Shown: one piece after another, positions 7,115 to 8,248 of the stretch
Position numbering within the stretch: the stretch's first letter is position 1
How the letters are laid out: each line of letters starts with the position of its first letter
Assembly: GCA_025922795.1 (NCBI GenBank)
Contig: JAICHC010000092.1
Coordinates: 1 to 8,248, forward strand
DNA from: Candidatus Binatia bacterium
GTDB lineage: Bacteria; Desulfobacterota_B; Binatia; UBA9968
Length of the DNA: 8,248 nt
Direction: 5' to 3'
Program-made: the position numbers and the translations under genes
The notes under the pieces: generated by a model
Database searches by the model: none
Told to the model about the DNA's origin: nothing
The model's input: the letters and a program-made list of their open reading frames with translations, nothing else

Positions 7115-7145
7115 ATCCCCCTCTTTCCCATTTTTTAAAGGGGAT
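7115..7145. terminator. Imperfect inverted repeat between convergent genes
   Basis: ATCCCC (7115-7120) pairs with GGGGAT (7140-7145) and TTT (7124-7126) with AAA (7137-7139), with an unpaired CTC (7121-7123) and a ten-base loop. It lies between the CoA-transferase (stop 7079, plus) and the DUF4112 gene (stop 7203, minus), where a bidirectional terminator would be expected. No T-run follows on either strand outside the stem. Its C-run/T-rich/G-run form also resembles dispersed intergenic repeats seen in several bacterial groups, so it may be a repeat copy. Confidence 0.4.
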
Positions 7146-7202
7146 AAGCAAATACGATGTACAGTCAGGAGCAGATGAATGACAAGCTTAGAACCAATTC
7201 GA

Positions 7203-7709
7203 CTATAGCAACTCCCAGATCTGCTTAAAGACCCAAATTCCAGCAAGCACGATTCCGCCTAGCAGCAGAAGAAGTCCGAGGATCAAGGCGATGACGAATA
7301 GCCAATCAGTAAATACGGCCCGGTTGGTTTGCCTGCCGAGAGAGCGCTGAAGCAGCTCGACATTTCTGACATTGCTGCGAAACCAGATCGATAGGATGTC
7401 GCCGAAAATCGGAATTGCTCCGAGAATCGTGTTGAATGCGATGTTCATTCCCATGCGAGCGAGCACAGCCTTTGGGACCCCCAGTTGAGCGGCTACGACC
7501 AGGATCAATGAGCCGGTTGCGTTGGCTAAAAGATCGCCGATCCCAGGAATCAAACCGATCAGCGGATCTAATCCGATCCGAATCGATGTGCCGGGAATCG
7601 TGAAGCGTTGGTCCAGAAGATCGGCGAGAAATTTCGCCAACCAGAGGCGGTCCACATCATGATCAGGCGCCGCGCGTGTGCTCATTGGGCGGGGCATATT
7701 GCGTGCCAT
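7203..7709 (-). CDS. DUF4112 family membrane protein, 168 aa
   Basis: The product matches my recollection of the DUF4112 family, small membrane proteins of unknown function. After a basic N-terminus (1-20) comes RLWLAKFLADLLDQRFTIPG (21-40), then GLDPLIGLIPGIGDLLANAT (46-65), the typical DUF4112 core. A related second copy, NTILGAIPIFGDILSIWF (93-110), follows; both carry a PxxGD-like turn. One long hydrophobic segment is at about 135-160 (FVIALILGLLLLLGGIVLAG), a clear transmembrane helix; 66-76 may be another hydrophobic segment. The start is ATG at 7709, behind GGGAGGA (7715-7721) with five bases of spacing. The frame is open for another 140 codons upstream, but that part is antisense-frame shadow of the polymerase gene. 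The stop of that gene lies two bases before this start, so the two are almost certainly one transcript. What links their functions is unknown. Confidence 0.85.
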   Translation of the reverse strand: MARNMPRPMSTRAAPDHDVDRLWLAKFLADLLDQRFTIPGTSIRIGLDPLIGLIPGIGDLLANATGSLILVVAAQLGVPKAVLARMGMNIAFNTILGAIPIFGDILSIWFRSNVRNVELLQRSLGRQTNRAVFTDWLFVIALILGLLLLLGGIVLAGIWVFKQIWELL

Positions 7710-7711
7710 AA

Positions 7712-8248
7712 CTATCCTCCCGATTGTCGCTGCCGCGTTGTTTTCGCGCGGGCGCGCGTACCGGTGTTTAGGCTCTGTGCCGGCATCGCTCGATCGCCAT
7801 AAAATGATTCCAGCTTTGCTCGGCCCTTTTCTGTGAGCAACGGAGCCCAGAGATCGCCGACCTTTTTGATGCGCTGGCGCATGTTGTCCATGCGGAAGTC
7901 TTCGATCCGAACTCCCTGTTCCAGCTCTTTCCAGGTGATCGGAGCGGAAACCGTTGCTTTCGGTTGAGGACGTACCGAGTAGACCGAGGCGAGCGTCCGG
8001 CCCCACGCATTTTGATTGTAATCCACCAGCACGCGATGTCGCGGCCGTTTGGCAACACGATATTCGGCCGTGAGCAAATCCGGCCGCAGAGCCGCCAGAC
8101 TCGTGGCAAACTGTTTGGAAAACTTCCAAACCTCTTTTTGCGTCGGACCGCGCACGATCGGTACGTAGACATGAAAGCCCCTAGAGCCGGTGGTCTTGAT
8201 GAGCGCCGGCAATTTGAGCTCAGTTAACGCTTGATGGACCACTTTCGC
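7712..8248 (-). CDS. ligD: LigD-type DNA polymerase/primase domain protein, C-terminal part (5' end outside window)
   Basis: The visible 178 codons are the C-terminal portion of an NHEJ polymerase domain (archaeo-eukaryotic primase fold), which fills and extends DNA ends, often with ribonucleotides, during Ku-dependent double-strand break repair. The frame is open to the window edge, beginning AKVVHQALTELKLP. Seen in order: IKTTGSRGFHVYVPI, where the histidine matches the conserved nucleotide-binding HV.VP motif, then HRVLVDYNQNAWGRT, where the aspartate matches the third metal ligand. Next come VYSVRPQPKATVSAPITW and DFRMDNMRQRIKKVGDLWAPL, typical of the domain end. The basic S/T/R tail (about the last 20 residues) is unstructured-looking. 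The first two catalytic aspartates would lie off the right edge. No ligase domain follows, so this is either a stand-alone polymerase or the end of a protein with the ligase in front. The symbol is tentative for that reason. The stop is two bases before the DUF4112 start. Confidence 0.9.
   Translation of the reverse strand, partial: AKVVHQALTELKLPALIKTTGSRGFHVYVPIVRGPTQKEVWKFSKQFATSLAALRPDLLTAEYRVAKRPRHRVLVDYNQNAWGRTLASVYSVRPQPKATVSAPITWKELEQGVRIEDFRMDNMRQRIKKVGDLWAPLLTEKGRAKLESFYGDRAMPAQSLNTGTRARAKTTRQRQSGG
7715..7721 (-). promoter_or_regulatory. Shine-Dalgarno site of the DUF4112 gene, inside the end of the LigD gene
   Basis: Read on the minus strand, GGGAGGA precedes the ATG at 7709 by five bases and lies within the last codons of the polymerase gene. 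This favours translational coupling of the two genes and fixes the DUF4112 start. Confidence 0.75.

Noticed and set aside
7710..8129. 140-codon upstream extension of the DUF4112 frame
   Set aside because: It overlaps the LigD polymerase gene in another frame on the same strand, and the DUF4112 start at 7709 has its own strong ribosome binding site.

Overview
The window (GC-rich, roughly 55-60% by eye) looks like a chromosomal stretch from a free-living, metabolically versatile proteobacterium-like or related uncultivated soil or sediment bacterium. Pointers are bacterial-type NADPH glutamate synthase, a large class III CoA-transferase fusion, a glutathionyl-hydroquinone reductase and an NHEJ-type LigD polymerase. 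A Binatota or former 'deltaproteobacterial' lineage would fit, but that is a guess. No phage, plasmid, IS, CRISPR, tRNA or rRNA feature was found.

Layout. (1) 1-1657, plus strand: a possible last few codons of an upstream gene (perhaps gltB), then gltD, the small subunit of glutamate synthase. (2) 1658-2121: about 460 bases without a credible gene, holding two inverted repeats. (3) 2122-2802, plus: a 226-residue soluble protein I do not recognise, started at an ATG behind a strong Shine-Dalgarno site. (4) 2864-3370, minus: a small exported glutamine/arginine-rich coiled-coil protein, convergent with the unknown gene. (5) 3488-4477, plus: glutathionyl-hydroquinone reductase of the YqjG/ECM4 family. 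(6) 4641-7079, plus: an 812-residue protein made of two complete class III (CaiB/BaiF) CoA-transferase domains in tandem. (7) 7080-7202: a convergent intergenic gap with a short imperfect inverted repeat and three TGGAGT copies. (8) 7203-8248, minus: a DUF4112 membrane protein directly downstream of the C-terminal part of a LigD-type polymerase domain, which runs off the right edge.

The genes do not form one obvious pathway. gltD serves ammonium assimilation. The hydroquinone reductase and the double CoA-transferase could both belong to catabolism of aromatic or organic acids, but they are separated by 163 bases and nothing proves co-regulation. LigD polymerase and DUF4112 are two bases apart and very likely co-transcribed. 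I see no convincing new multi-gene system. The items most worth following are the two-domain CoA-transferase, the unrecognised 226-residue protein, the Q/R-rich exported protein and the non-coding inverted repeats.
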